64,000 bases of DNA from Streptomyces sp. MNU76 (GCF_020982545.1 NZ_JAJKLK010000003.1:930001-994000); one strand, 5' to 3'; positions 44,457 to 53,918 are shown, counted from the first letter of the stretch. Notes: generated from the sequence alone by a model not told the origin. Numbers and translations: made by a program.

Positions 44457-46283
44457 TCACGCCCGGTACAGCGCCTCGACCTCGCTCGCGTACGCCTTCT
44501 CGATCGCCTTCCGCTTCAGCTTCAGCGAGGGCGTCAGCAGACCGTGCTCCTCGGTGAACTGGTGGGCGAGGATCCGGAACGTACGGATCGACTCGGCCTG
44601 CGAGACCAGGGTGTTGGCGGCGACCACCGCCCGCCGCACCTCGGTCTCCAGCTCCGGATCGCGCACCAGCTCGGCCGGCGACAGCTTCGCCTTGTGGTGC
44701 ATCTGGAGCCAGTGCTCGACGGCCTCCCCGTCCAGGGTGACCAGCGCGGCGATGTACGGGCGGTCGTTGCCGACGACGATGCACTGGGCGACCAGCGGAT
44801 GGTCGCGCACCCGTTCCTCCAGGATGGCGGGCGAGACGCTCTTGCCGCCCGAGGTCACCAGGATCTCCTTCTTCCGCCCGGTGATGGTGAGATAGCCGTC
44901 CTCGTCGAGGGAGCCCAGGTCACCGGTGGCGAGCCAGCCGTCGTGCAGCGTCTCGTCGGTGGCCTTCTGGTTGTTGAGGTAGCCCTGGAAGACGTTGGGG
45001 CCGCGCAGCCAGATCTCGCCGTCGTCCGCGATGTGCACGGTCATGCCCGGGATGGCCTGACCGACGGTGCCGTACCGGGTGCGCTCCGGCGGGTTGGCGG
45101 TCGCGGCCGCCGTGCACTCCGTCAGACCGTACCCCTCGAAGATGTGGACGCCCGCGCCCGCGAAGAACAGGCCGAGCCGACGGTCCATCGCCGAACCGCC
45201 CGACATCGCGTACTTGATCCGGCCGCCCATCGCCTCGCGGATCTTGCCGTAGACGACCTTGTCGAAGAACTGGTGCTGCATCCGCAGCCCGGCCGACGGA
45301 CCGGGCCCGGTGCCCCAGGCCCGTGCCTCCATCGCGTCCGCGTACTTCACGGCGACCTCGACGGCCTTCTCGAACGGCCCGTCCCTGCCCTCGCGTTCGG
45401 CCTTGCGCCGGCTCGCGTTGAAGACCTTCTCGAAGATGTACGGCACCGCGAGGAAGAACGTCGGCTTGAAGGCGGCCAGGTCGGGCAGCAGGACCGCCGC
45501 GTTGAGCTGCGGCTGATGGCCGAACTTGACCTTCCCCCGGATGCCCGCGACCTGCACCATCCGCCCGAAGACGTGCGCGAGCGGCAGGAACAGCAGCGTC
45601 GCCGCCTCGTCACCCCTGCGGGACTTGAACAGCGGCGCCCAGCGCTCGATGACCGTGTCCGCCTCGACCATGAAGTTGGCGTGCGAGATGACACAGCCCT
45701 TGGGACGGCCCGTCGTGCCGGAGGTGTAGATGATCGTCGCGATCGACTCCGGCGTCACCGCGCGCCGGTGCCGGTGCACCACCTCGTCGTCGAGGTGCGC
45801 CCCCGACTCGTACAGCTCCTGCACCGCGCCCACGTCCAGCTGCCAGAGCCTGCGCAGCTGCGGGAGCCGGTCGATGACCGTGGCGATGGTCATCGCGTGG
45901 TCCTCGTGCTCGACCATCGCGGCCGTGCACTGGGAGTCGTACAGCATCCAGAAGACCTGCTCGGCCGAGGAGGTCGGGTAGACGGGGACGACCTGGGCGC
46001 CGACGGTCCACAGCGCGTAGTCGAAGAGGGTCCACTCGTAGCGCGTACGGCACATGATGGCGACCCGGTCGCCGAACCGGATGCCCTGCGCCAGCAGGCC
46101 CTTCGCCAGTGCGAGAACCTCGTCGCGGAACTCGGCGGAGGTCACGTCTCGCCACTCGCCCCGCTCGTCCTTGCGGCCGAGCGCGATGTGCGTCGGGTCC
46201 TCCTGGGCGTACTCGAAGACGACGTCGGCCAGGCCGCCCACCGGCGGCGCCGACGCCAACGGGGGGTTGGTGAACTCGCGCAA
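44457..46283 (-). CDS. Long-chain acyl-CoA synthetase (AMP-dependent)
   Basis: The 608-residue enzyme has the full ANL-superfamily pattern. Visible motifs are the P-loop TIIYTSGTTGRPKGCVISHA (near residue 190), the acyl-binding region FEGYGLTECTAAATAN, DGWLATGDLGSLDEDGYLTI and the C-terminal GRKKEILVTSGGKSVSPAIL with the lysine side of the adenylation site. It converts fatty acids, ATP and CoA to acyl-CoA at the membrane. TTG start at 46283, with GAGGAG seven bases upstream. The 275 bases upstream, up to the LysR gene, have a CTGACGCATCAG palindrome (46430-46441) but no gene. Confidence 0.94.
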   Translation of the reverse strand: MREFTNPPLASAPPVGGLADVVFEYAQEDPTHIALGRKDERGEWRDVTSAEFRDEVLALAKGLLAQGIRFGDRVAIMCRTRYEWTLFDYALWTVGAQVVPVYPTSSAEQVFWMLYDSQCTAAMVEHEDHAMTIATVIDRLPQLRRLWQLDVGAVQELYESGAHLDDEVVHRHRRAVTPESIATIIYTSGTTGRPKGCVISHANFMVEADTVIERWAPLFKSRRGDEAATLLFLPLAHVFGRMVQVAGIRGKVKFGHQPQLNAAVLLPDLAAFKPTFFLAVPYIFEKVFNASRRKAEREGRDGPFEKAVEVAVKYADAMEARAWGTGPGPSAGLRMQHQFFDKVVYGKIREAMGGRIKYAMSGGSAMDRRLGLFFAGAGVHIFEGYGLTECTAAATANPPERTRYGTVGQAIPGMTVHIADDGEIWLRGPNVFQGYLNNQKATDETLHDGWLATGDLGSLDEDGYLTITGRKKEILVTSGGKSVSPAILEERVRDHPLVAQCIVVGNDRPYIAALVTLDGEAVEHWLQMHHKAKLSPAELVRDPELETEVRRAVVAANTLVSQAESIRTFRILAHQFTEEHGLLTPSLKLKRKAIEKAYASEVEALYRA

Positions 46284-46558
46284 ACCCGCTCCTCGTGGCG
46301 CTCCGCACAGCGCGTGAAAGCTACCTCACCGGGAGAACGGACGGGAGGGTCGTGGAGGGGGCGCATTCGAGGGGACGGCAGGGCGTGACGCCGGAAAACA
46401 CACGCAGATGGGGAGGTCTCAGGCGCAATTTCTGACGCATCAGTGAGTTTCGGGGCCGCAATCTCCACCGAACCCGCACGGTCCGGTTACGGTGCGCGTC
46501 CTCGCGAACACGGTCTGGCCTGGGGAAACGCGAGCATCGTTCAGGTCCGGTCCGGGCG

Positions 46559-47434
46559 TCACACCCCCCGTGCACGGCCGTGGAGCCGGTCGCCGCCGAC
46601 GAGGATGGCCGCCGCGAGGGCGTCCGCCGCGCTCGTCGCCGCACCCGGGCGGCGGCCGTGGACGAGGACGAAGTCGACCTCGCCGAGCTCCGGCAGCCCG
46701 GCCCGCTCCGGGACGCGGACCAGGCCAGGGGGCACCAGGCGGCGGGAATGCGCCATCACGCCGAGGCCCGCCCGGGCGGCGGCGACGAGGCCGTTGAGGC
46801 TGCCGCTGGTGCAGGCGATCCGCCAGGCGCGGCCCTCGCGCTCCAGCGCCTCCAGGGCCAGGGCGCGGGTGATGCCCGGCGGCGGATAGATGATCAGCGG
46901 GACCGGCCGGTCGGCGTCGAGACGGAGCCGCTCCGCGCCGATCCACACCAGCCGGTCCGTCCAGACGGGTTCGCCGCGGGGATCCTCCGGACGGCGCTTG
47001 GCCAGGACCAGATCGAGCTTGCCCGCCGCGAGCCGCTCGTGCAGTGTGCCCGACAGCTCGACGGTCAGCTCCAGCTCCACCTCGGGATGGTCGTGCCGGA
47101 AGGACTCCAGGATCTCCGGGAGCCGGGTCAGCACGAAGTCCTCCGAGGCGCCGAACCGCAGCCGTCCGCGCAGCCGGGTGCCGGTGAAGAACGCCGTCGC
47201 CTGCTCGTGCACCTCAAGGAGCCGCCGGGCGAAGCCGAGCATCGCCTCGCCGTCCTCCGTCAGCTCCACGGAGTGCGTGTCCCGGGAGAACAGCTGCCGC
47301 CCGGCCGCGTCCTCCAGCCGCCGCACGTGCTGGCTGACCGTGGACTGCCGCAGCCCCAGCCGCCGGGCGGCCTGGGTGAAGCTCAGGGTCTGGGCCACGG
47401 CGAGGAAGGTGCGGAGCTGGGAGGGGTCGTACAC
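46559..47434 (-). CDS. LysR-family transcriptional regulator
   Basis: The 291-residue protein has the N-terminal winged HTH (LRTFLAVAQTLSFTQAARRL, then GLRQSTVSQHVRRLEDAAGR) and a periplasmic-binding-protein-like effector domain beginning GRLRFGASEDFVLTRLPEIL. It is divergent from a bile-acid-symporter-family gene, with a TTATCG-N7-CGATAA repeat between them. This suggests it is the activator of that transporter and of itself. The GTG start at 47434 gives the usual LysR N-terminus MYDPSQLRTF. Confidence 0.92.
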   Translation of the reverse strand: MYDPSQLRTFLAVAQTLSFTQAARRLGLRQSTVSQHVRRLEDAAGRQLFSRDTHSVELTEDGEAMLGFARRLLEVHEQATAFFTGTRLRGRLRFGASEDFVLTRLPEILESFRHDHPEVELELTVELSGTLHERLAAGKLDLVLAKRRPEDPRGEPVWTDRLVWIGAERLRLDADRPVPLIIYPPPGITRALALEALEREGRAWRIACTSGSLNGLVAAARAGLGVMAHSRRLVPPGLVRVPERAGLPELGEVDFVLVHGRRPGAATSAADALAAAILVGGDRLHGRARGV

Positions 47435-47452
47435 GAGCGCCAGCCTACCCGC

Positions 47453-47471
47453 TTATCGTGGAACGCGATAA
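47453..47471. promoter_or_regulatory. LysR-type operator
   Basis: TTATCG (47453-47458) and CGATAA (47466-47471) form an inverted repeat with a seven-base spacer that fits the LysR T-N11-A rule (TTATC-N9-GATAA). It lies 18 bases upstream of the LysR gene and about 105 bases upstream of the symporter gene. Confidence 0.6.
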
Positions 47472-47575
47472 CAGTCAGAGCGGTATGAAGGATTCCCGAT
47501 CAAGGGTCCGGAGAGGACGATGGAAAGGGGCCTTCCGGCCCCTGACGCACCCTCATCGAAAGTACGTGGAGCACC

Positions 47576-48631
47576 GTGAAACGCCTGAAGTGGCCGAGTT
47601 GGATGCCGATCGACCCGTACATCCTGCTGTTGCTCGGGACGGTGGGCGTCGCGGCGCTCCTCCCGGCGCGGGGTACGGCCGCCGAGGTCGCCTCGGGGGC
47701 GTCCACGGCCGCGATCGCCTTCCTCTTCTTTCTCTACGGCGCCCGGCTCTCCACCCGCGAGGCCCTCGACGGCCTCAAGCACTGGCGGCTCCACCTCACC
47801 GTTCTGGCCTGCACGTTCGTCATCTTCCCGCTGCTGGGTCTGGCGGCCCGCGGCCTCGAACCGGTGTTCCTCACCCCCTCCCTCTACACCGGTCTGCTCT
47901 TCCTGACCCTCGTCCCGTCGACGATCCAGTCCTCGATCGCCTTCACCTCGATGGCCCGGGGCAACGTCCCCGCCGCGATCTGCGCGGGCTCCTTCTCCTC
48001 CCTCGCGGGCATCGTGATCACCCCGCTGCTCGCCGCGAGCCTGCTGGGCGCCAGCGTCGGCGGCTTCTCCGCCGACTCGCTGCTGAAGATCGTGCTCCAA
48101 CTGCTGGTGCCGTTCGTCGCCGGACAGCTGGCCCGCCGCTGGATCGCCGGCTTCGTCACCCGGCACAAGCGGATCCTCGGCCTCGTCGACCGCGGCTCCA
48201 TCCTCCTCGTCGTCTACGTCGCCTTCAGCGAGGGCATGGTGCGCGGGATCTGGAGCCAGGTCAGTCCGCTGCGGCTCGCCGGACTCCTCGTCGTCGAGGC
48301 GGTCCTGCTCGCGGTGATGCTGCTGCTCACCTGGTACGGCGCCAAGGCCCTGCGCTTCGACCGGGCGGACCGCGTCGCGATCCAGTTCGCGGGCTCCAAG
48401 AAGTCCCTCGCCTCCGGACTGCCCATGGCGAGCGTCCTGTTCGGCCCCGAGGCGTCCCTCGCCGTCCTGCCGCTGATGCTCTTCCACCAGATGCAGCTGA
48501 TGGTCTGCGCGGTCATCGCCAAGCGCCGCGCCAAGGACCCGGTGGAGGGCTCCGCGGACGAGCCGGCGGTCAGGGAGCAGCCAGACGAAGCGATACGAAC
48601 CGCGGTCGGTACAGGGAAACGTTCCGGGTGA
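47576..48631 (+). CDS. Bile acid:sodium symporter family transporter (SBF-like)
   Basis: The 351-residue protein has about nine to ten membrane helices and SBF_like (PF13593) features: FLFFLYGARLSTREALDGL, LVPSTIQSSIAFTSMARGN and FAGSKKSLASGLPMASVLF. The substrate of bacterial members is generally an organic anion and not known here. The last about 40 residues are hydrophilic. GTG start with GGAG four bases upstream. Its 3' end overlaps the convergent DUF4185-like gene by 62 bases. It is probably controlled by the divergent LysR protein. Confidence 0.9.
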   Translation: MKRLKWPSWMPIDPYILLLLGTVGVAALLPARGTAAEVASGASTAAIAFLFFLYGARLSTREALDGLKHWRLHLTVLACTFVIFPLLGLAARGLEPVFLTPSLYTGLLFLTLVPSTIQSSIAFTSMARGNVPAAICAGSFSSLAGIVITPLLAASLLGASVGGFSADSLLKIVLQLLVPFVAGQLARRWIAGFVTRHKRILGLVDRGSILLVVYVAFSEGMVRGIWSQVSPLRLAGLLVVEAVLLAVMLLLTWYGAKALRFDRADRVAIQFAGSKKSLASGLPMASVLFGPEASLAVLPLMLFHQMQLMVCAVIAKRRAKDPVEGSADEPAVREQPDEAIRTAVGTGKRSG

Positions 48632-49804
48632 TGTTCAGCTGCGCCGCCGCCGCGTCGGCGTCCAGCCAGTTGACGTCGTAGCTGAGCACCAGCCGCCCGT
48701 CGCCGACCGCCCGGTGCGCCTGTGGGTTGTACGCCGCGACGCCGCTGTTCGGCAGCGGGGGACTGAACCCCTCGGTGGGCCCGTGCCAGGGCCCGGTGGG
48801 GGAGCAGGCCCAGTACGCGGTCACGGTCGTCAGCCCCGCCGTCCCGGCGGCCATGGTGAACAGCACATAGGTGCGCCCGTCCCGGACGACGGTGAAGGCA
48901 CTGCCCACCCCCTTGTCCGCACCGTTGCCGAGCACCGCCTTCGGCCGCCCCGCACCGCCCACCGTCTCCCGTCCCAGTACTCCCACGCCCCCGGCTCCCC
49001 GAGCCGGCCGCGCGGCACCCGGGCCACATAGGCGTGTGAGGTCGGCCGGGAGGCGGCCTGGGCGTCGGTGCCGCCGAAGACGTACGTCCACTCGCCCGCG
49101 TCCACGGCCGTCGTCCCGAACAGCACCCGCCGGGCCGGGTCAGCGACCGCCTCCTGGTCCAGCACCGTGGTGATCCCCTCCAGCCGCAGCTCCGGCAGCG
49201 ACAGGGTGGCGACCTCGGTCGCGGTGGGCACCCCGTAGATCCACGGCGACGGTCCCGCCGTACGCGTCCACAGCAGCACCCGTACGACCTTCTCGTCCGA
49301 GCCGGGGGAGCGGGGCTCGACCCGGGCGGCCACCGGCCAGCGCCATCGCTGCGGGGCCGGGTCCGGGAAGACCGGCGCCGGGAGCGTGGCCTCCAGACGA
49401 CCCGAAGGGGACATCACCACGGCCGAGTTGCGCACCAGGGGCGTGGCGACGTCCCGCCAGGCGACGGACTCGCCGGCCGGGTTGGGCGGTGGGTGCACCT
49501 GGCCCAGATAGGTGTCCGAGAACAGCCACAGCACCCGCCCGTCCGGGAGCCGCACGGAGTGGGTGCCGTCGCCGCCGGTCCAGTCGTCGGTGCGGGTGGC
49601 GTCGTCGCCGTACCGGGCGAACTCGCCGGTCAGCGACGCGTCCGGGTCCCAGTCCCGGACCGTACGGGCCGTGCAGGAGACGCCGCCCTCCCGGTCGTCG
49701 TCCGGGAGGGCGGTGAGCAGCACGGCGGCGAGGGCCAGGACCAGGGCCAGGATCAGGACCGGTCCGGCCCCCGTCCGCTGTCGCGCTCCGGCGTCGTCGG
49801 GCAC
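48570..49804 (-). CDS. DUF4185-type secreted/anchored protein, frameshifted
   Basis: From the ATG at 49804 a membrane anchor (PVLILALVLALAAVLLTAL) is followed by a beta-propeller-like domain of the DUF4185/DUF5005 kind (SVRLPDGRVLWLFSDTYLG, RNSAVVMSPSGRLEATLP, WIYGVPTATEVATLSLPE). Near WEYWDGRRWAVRGG (around 48955) the frame breaks. The natural continuation (VGSAFTVVRDGRTYVLFTMA to YRPRFVSLRLAAP) is in another frame and ends at 48570. The break lies in a GCGGGGCGGCCG tract, so a base-calling error is as likely as a mutation. The whole gene would encode about 410 residues. It precedes nothing on its strand but lies 10 bases after the sialidase gene, so the two are probably co-transcribed. Confidence 0.75.
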
Positions 49805-49814
49805 GGAAGGGACG

Positions 49815-51767
49815 TTAGTTGCCCGCGTCCACCCGGTCCATGGGCAGTCGCAGGATCTCGCCGCGCGTCGCGGAGTCGGCCGACGAGAGCCCGGCCACTT
49901 CCGCGTCGCTCAACGCCCGGTCGTACACCCGTACTTCGTCGATCGAGCCGGTGAAGTGGGCGCGGCTGTCCACCCGTTGCCCGATGTGCACGCCGAACGG
50001 CGAGTTCCGGCTGACCGATCCGGGGACGTCGGCGGCGGTGAACGCGGTGCCGTCGACGAAGAGGGTGAGCTGCCCTCCCCCACGCTCGGCTGCGCTCGCG
50101 CGGGAGGTACCCCCATCGCGCCGTAGTACGAGCCGGTGCCACGCCCCGTCGTTGTACGCGCCCGTGGAGCGCACGGAGGCGGTGCGGGGCGGCGAGGCCC
50201 CGTCCCGCACGGTGATCAGCCCCGTCAGCCGCCCGGACGCCGGCTCCCCGCGCAGCCACACCTGCGGCTGTGTGGTGCCGACCCCGCCCATCCACAGCAT
50301 CGGCTGCTCCCCGGCGGTCGCCGAGTACCGGAACCAGAGCGAGGCGGTGAACTCCTCGGTGCCGAGCGGCAGTCGGGACCGGTACGGCAGTCGTACGGCG
50401 TCGTCGGCGCCGTCGAACCCGAGCGCGCCGCCGACCACGCCGTCCGTGGGCCGGGCGCCCCCGAGGACGGCCGCCGGTCTGCCGCCGGGCGCGAGGTCCG
50501 GCGTCGTCGGGTCCGGGCCCCTGCGGGGCTTCAGCCAGTCCTCGGTGAACCGGGCGAAGCGGATCTCGTCCCGGGCGTCGACCGCGCCGCCCTCGTACAG
50601 CAGCCCGACGACCTCGTTGCCTGCCTCGCCGCCACCGATCCGGACCAGATCCGAGTAGCCGGACCAGTCCGTGGTGACGACCGTGCCCCGGTCCACGCTC
50701 TCCCAGGTGCGCCCGCCGTCGTACGAGGAGCGGATCGCCATGGTGCGGCGGCGGTCGGGGTCGGCCGGGGCCGCCAGCAGCATCCGGTTCCCGAGGCGCA
50801 GCACGGAGCCCTGCACCTGGGGCGTGTACAGGTCCGGGAGCGCCCGGAAGGGCCCGGTGAAGGTGGTGCCGCCGTCTTTGCTGACCGCCTGGCTGCGGTG
50901 GCCCAGGTCGGTGCCGTCCTGCTCGCGCCCGCTGACCAGCACCGAGCCGTCCGCGCGCTCGGCGAGTGTCAGTTCCGACGGCTTCTGGCGGAACGTTCCG
51001 TCGTCCGCGACCGGCCAGGTGTCCGTGGCGCCGATCCTCCAGTTCTCTCCGCCGTCATCGCTGGTCACGAGCGCCGCGTGGTTGGCGGTGACCCGGCCGT
51101 CCGCCCAGGTCTCGGCGTTGACGCCGAGCACGAGGCGCCCGGCGCGCGGCCCTCGGGTGAGCTGGATGCCGTGCACGGGGCCGGTGGCGTACCAGGAGTT
51201 CCAGTCGGCCGGGCGGATCTGGTCGCTCAGGCTGCGCGGCTCGGACCAGGTCAGCCCGTCGTCGTCGCTGTACTGGAGGTGCGGGGCGCGGTCGCAGGGG
51301 ACGTCGCAGCTGGCGCTGTCGAGGCGGCCGGTGTTGTACGTCTCCGCCAGCACGATGCGGCCGGTCCGGCGGTCGACCACGGGGGCGGGGTTGCCGTGGG
51401 TGTCGCCGCCGCCCTCGTTGACCACCTGCAAGGGGCCCCAGGTGCGGCCGCCGTCCGTGGACCGCTTCACCACGAGGTCTATGTCGGCCGCGTCCCCGCA
51501 GTTCAGGACGCGGCCCTCGGCGAAGGCGAGCAGGGCGCCGGTGTTGCTTCGCACGATCGCCGGGATGCGGAAGCAGGCGTAGCCGGGGTCCTGGGAGGCC
51601 TTGAAGAGGACCTGCTGCTCGAACTCGGCCGTGGTGGGGGTGGGTTGGGGTGCGGCCCCGGCGGGGTGGGAGGGTGAGGGGCGAGGAGGGCGGTGGTGGT
51701 GAGCACCGCGGTGAGGGGGATCTGAGGCGTGCGCGAAGAATCGACGGCACGGTGGCCAGCCCTTCAT
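49815..51767 (-). CDS. Sialidase (GH33) with LamG domain; N-terminal frame uncertain
   Basis: The mature part begins EFEQQVLFKASQDPGYACFR and has the sialidase FRIP motif, Asp-box repeats (STDGGRTWGPL, SDDDGLTWSEP, SYDGGRTWESV) and YSDLVRIGGGEAGNEVVGLL. A C-terminal LamG/concanavalin-like domain follows (LGFDGADDAVRLPYRSRL to SIDEVRVYDRALSDAEVAG). It would cleave terminal sialic acids or related sugars outside the cell. The in-frame N-terminus is not a signal peptide. A hydrophobic segment that looks like one (IPLTAVLTTTALLAP) is in another frame at about 51680-51721, so one or two indels probably lie in the C-rich start. Palindromic repeat family B inserts RRDGGTSRASAAERGGG in the LamG domain. 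Confidence 0.85.
   Translation of the reverse strand: MKGWPPCRRFFAHASDPPHRGAHHHRPPRPSPSHPAGAAPQPTPTTAEFEQQVLFKASQDPGYACFRIPAIVRSNTGALLAFAEGRVLNCGDAADIDLVVKRSTDGGRTWGPLQVVNEGGGDTHGNPAPVVDRRTGRIVLAETYNTGRLDSASCDVPCDRAPHLQYSDDDGLTWSEPRSLSDQIRPADWNSWYATGPVHGIQLTRGPRAGRLVLGVNAETWADGRVTANHAALVTSDDGGENWRIGATDTWPVADDGTFRQKPSELTLAERADGSVLVSGREQDGTDLGHRSQAVSKDGGTTFTGPFRALPDLYTPQVQGSVLRLGNRMLLAAPADPDRRRTMAIRSSYDGGRTWESVDRGTVVTTDWSGYSDLVRIGGGEAGNEVVGLLYEGGAVDARDEIRFARFTEDWLKPRRGPDPTTPDLAPGGRPAAVLGGARPTDGVVGGALGFDGADDAVRLPYRSRLPLGTEEFTASLWFRYSATAGEQPMLWMGGVGTTQPQVWLRGEPASGRLTGLITVRDGASPPRTASVRSTGAYNDGAWHRLVLRRDGGTSRASAAERGGGQLTLFVDGTAFTAADVPGSVSRNSPFGVHIGQRVDSRAHFTGSIDEVRVYDRALSDAEVAGLSSADSATRGEILRLPMDRVDAGN
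50076..50116 (-). repeat. Palindromic repeat, family B, in frame inside the sialidase gene
   Basis: Read on the gene strand it is TGGGGGTACCTCCCGCGCG, then AGCGCAGCCGAGCGTGGGGG. It matches the copy in the lyase-like gene at 44061 at most positions and is read in the same phase. Confidence 0.8.
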
Positions 51768-51896
51768 CCGTCTGGGTGATGGGACATCGGACGTCCCACG
51801 TCCGATGTGCGGCCATGACGGTACTGGGGCGTCTGGGGCTCACAAGAACCGTGCGGGTGGGTGGGCGTGTTTCGCGTCAGGGGTGGGGGTGCGTGT

Positions 51897-52078
51897 TTCG
51901 TCGGCGGGTGCGGGTGGGTGAGGGCTCTCGCGCAGTTCCCCGCGCCCCTGAAAGCAGGGGCTGCGCCCGTGCCTTTCAGGGGCGCGGGGCCGTGGTCTCT
52001 CAGGTCCACAGGGCCTGATCTTCTAGGGGCGCGGGGAACTGCGCGACCAGCCCTCACCCACCCGCACCCGGCGACGAA
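51897..52078. repeat. 182-bp inverted repeat built from opposed family A copies
   Basis: Two arms of about 54 bases (51897-51950 and 52025-52078) are near-perfect inverted copies, each joining a CGGGTGCGGGTGGGTGAGGG-type block to the family A unit GGGGCGCGGGGAACTGCG. Between them a 17-bp perfect stem (CCCCGCGCCCCTGAAAG at 51938-51954 with CTTTCAGGGGCGCGGGG at 51973-51989) offers a competing hairpin. It lies in the 418-base gap between the fdhD stop (52186) and the sialidase gene and probably ends the formate dehydrogenase transcript. No gene is seen in the gap. Confidence 0.8.
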
Positions 52079-52185
52079 ACCAGTGGGCCCATGGCGTTGC
52101 CCGGCGGAGCAAACGGCGGGGCCCCCAGGGCGCAGGGGGCGCTCCCCGCCGTCGGGGGCCCCGCCGCCGTGTCGCGGGCGGCCGC

Positions 52186-53049
52186 TCACCCTTTCGCGGC
52201 CGCGGCCCGCAGAGCGATCCGGTGCTCGCCCGCGTACACGTTCATGGAGGCGCCCCGCAGGAAGCCCACCAGCGTCAGCCCGGTCTCCGCCGCCAGGTCC
52301 ACCGCGAGGGACGACGGCGCCGACACCGCGGCCAGCACCGGGATCCCCGCCATCACCGCCTTCTGCGCCAGCTCGAACGACGCTCGCCCCGACACCAGCA
52401 GCACGGCCCTCGACAGCGGCAGCGACCCGCTCTGCAGCGCCCGCCCCACCAGCTTGTCCACGGCGTTGTGCCGCCCGACGTCCTCTCGCACGTCGAGCAG
52501 CTCGCCGTCCTCGCTGAACAGGGCCGCCGCGTGCAGACCCCCGGTCCGGTCGAAGACCCGCTGGGCCGCGCGGAGCCGGTCGGGGAGGCCCGCGAGGAGT
52601 TCGGGGTCGAGACGGACCGGGGGAGCGTCACCGCCGTGCGTGTCGTCGACGGCCCACCGGGCGGTCGTCCGTACGGCGTCCAGCGACGCCTTCCCGCACA
52701 GCCCGCAGGACGAGGTCGTGTAGACGTTGCGTTCGAGGGTGATGTCCGGGACGACGACCCCGGGGGTGGTCTTCACGTCCACCACGTTGTACGTGTTGGA
52801 GCCGTCGGCGGTCGCGCCCGCGCAGTAGACGATGTTCTGCAGGTCCGACCGTTCGGCGAGCACTCCTTCGCTGACCAGGAACCCCGCCGCCAGGGCGAAG
52901 TCGTCGCCCGGGGTGCGCATGGTGATCGCGAGCGGCTTGCCGTTCAGCCGGATCTCCATCGGTTCCTCGGCGACGAGCGTGTCCGGGCGGGTGGAGACCG
53001 CGCCGTCCCGGATGCGGATCACCTTGCGTCGTTCCGTGACTCGTCCCAT
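52186..53049 (-). CDS. fdhD: Formate dehydrogenase accessory sulfurtransferase FdhD
   Basis: The 287-residue protein has FdhD signatures: [20 protein letters not shown] near the start, the cysteine loop [11 protein letters not shown] (near residue 115), [16 protein letters not shown] and [19 protein letters not shown]. FdhD transfers sulfur from cysteine desulfurase to the molybdenum cofactor of formate dehydrogenase, which is needed for activity. It is the last gene of the operon, eight bases after the 2Fe-2S subunit gene. Confidence 0.96.
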   Translation of the reverse strand: MGRVTERRKVIRIRDGAVSTRPDTLVAEEPMEIRLNGKPLAITMRTPGDDFALAAGFLVSEGVLAERSDLQNIVYCAGATADGSNTYNVVDVKTTPGVVVPDITLERNVYTTSSCGLCGKASLDAVRTTARWAVDDTHGGDAPPVRLDPELLAGLPDRLRAAQRVFDRTGGLHAAALFSEDGELLDVREDVGRHNAVDKLVGRALQSGSLPLSRAVLLVSGRASFELAQKAVMAGIPVLAAVSAPSSLAVDLAAETGLTLVGFLRGASMNVYAGEHRIALRAAAAKG

Positions 53050-53057
53050 GTCGTGTC

Positions 53058-53918
53058 TCAGTCCCGGTTCTGTACGTGCTGGTAGCCGAAACGGCCCTTG
53101 ATGCAGAGATTGCCGTGGGTCACCGGGTTGTCGTGCGGCGAGGTGACCTTCACGATCTCATTGTCCTGCACATGGAGTGTGAGGTTGCAGCCCACACCGC
53201 AGTACGCGCACACCGTGGTGGTCTCCGTCTGCGCCGACTCGTCCCAGGCGCCCGCCGCCCGCATGTCGAACTCCGACTTGAAGGACAGCGCGCCCGTCGG
53301 GCAGACCTCGATGCAGTTGCCGCAGTACACGCAGGCCGAGTCGGTGAGCGGGGCGTCGTGTTCCACGGCGATCCGGGCGTCGAAGCCCCGGCCCGCGACG
53401 GAGATCGCGAACGTGTTCTGCCACTGGTCCCCACAGGCGTCCACGCACTTGTAACACAGGATGCATTTGTCGTAGTCCCGGACGTACAGCTCGTTGTCGA
53501 CCTTCGGCTCCTCGTTCAGCCGGGCCGCGTCCGGGCCGAAGCGGTCCGGTTTCGCCTCGTACTCCTTGAGCCATCCCGCGACCTTCGGGGTCGTCGAGAG
53601 ATCGACCGACGACGCGAGGAGTTCCAGCACGACCTTGCGGCTGTGCCGGGCGCGCTCGGTGTCCGTCCGCACCTCCATGCCTGGCTCGGCCTTGCGGGAG
53701 CAGGCCGGGACCAGGGTCCTGGCGCCCTCGACCTCGACGACACAGACCCGGCAGGCGTTCTTCGGGGTGAGGGTGTCGCCCTCGCAGAGGGTCGGCACGT
53801 CCTTGCCGGCGGCCCGGCAGGCGTCCAGGATCGTGGAGCCCTCGGGGGCGCGCACCGGCTCCCCGTCGAGGGTGAACTCCAGGAGGCGACGCGGCACTCC
53901 CAGCGGGATCACGGTCAT
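53058..53918 (-). CDS. Formate dehydrogenase iron-sulfur subunit (2Fe-2S, two 4Fe-4S, Mo-domain cluster)
   Basis: The 286-residue protein corresponds to the N-terminal part of one-chain NAD-dependent formate dehydrogenase alpha subunits. A plant-type 2Fe-2S domain ([20 protein letters not shown]...ACSRK) is followed by an H-cluster-like C/H region and two 4Fe-4S motifs ([13 protein letters not shown] and [16 protein letters not shown]). The start of the molybdopterin oxidoreductase domain with its own cluster ([10 protein letters not shown]...[10 protein letters not shown]) comes last. The rest of the catalytic domain is encoded two genes upstream, so the alpha chain is split. ATG at 53918 overlaps the stop of the NuoEF gene (ATGA). 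Confidence 0.9.
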   Translation of the reverse strand: MTVIPLGVPRRLLEFTLDGEPVRAPEGSTILDACRAAGKDVPTLCEGDTLTPKNACRVCVVEVEGARTLVPACSRKAEPGMEVRTDTERARHSRKVVLELLASSVDLSTTPKVAGWLKEYEAKPDRFGPDAARLNEEPKVDNELYVRDYDKCILCYKCVDACGDQWQNTFAISVAGRGFDARIAVEHDAPLTDSACVYCGNCIEVCPTGALSFKSEFDMRAAGAWDESAQTETTTVCAYCGVGCNLTLHVQDNEIVKVTSPHDNPVTHGNLCIKGRFGYQHVQNRD

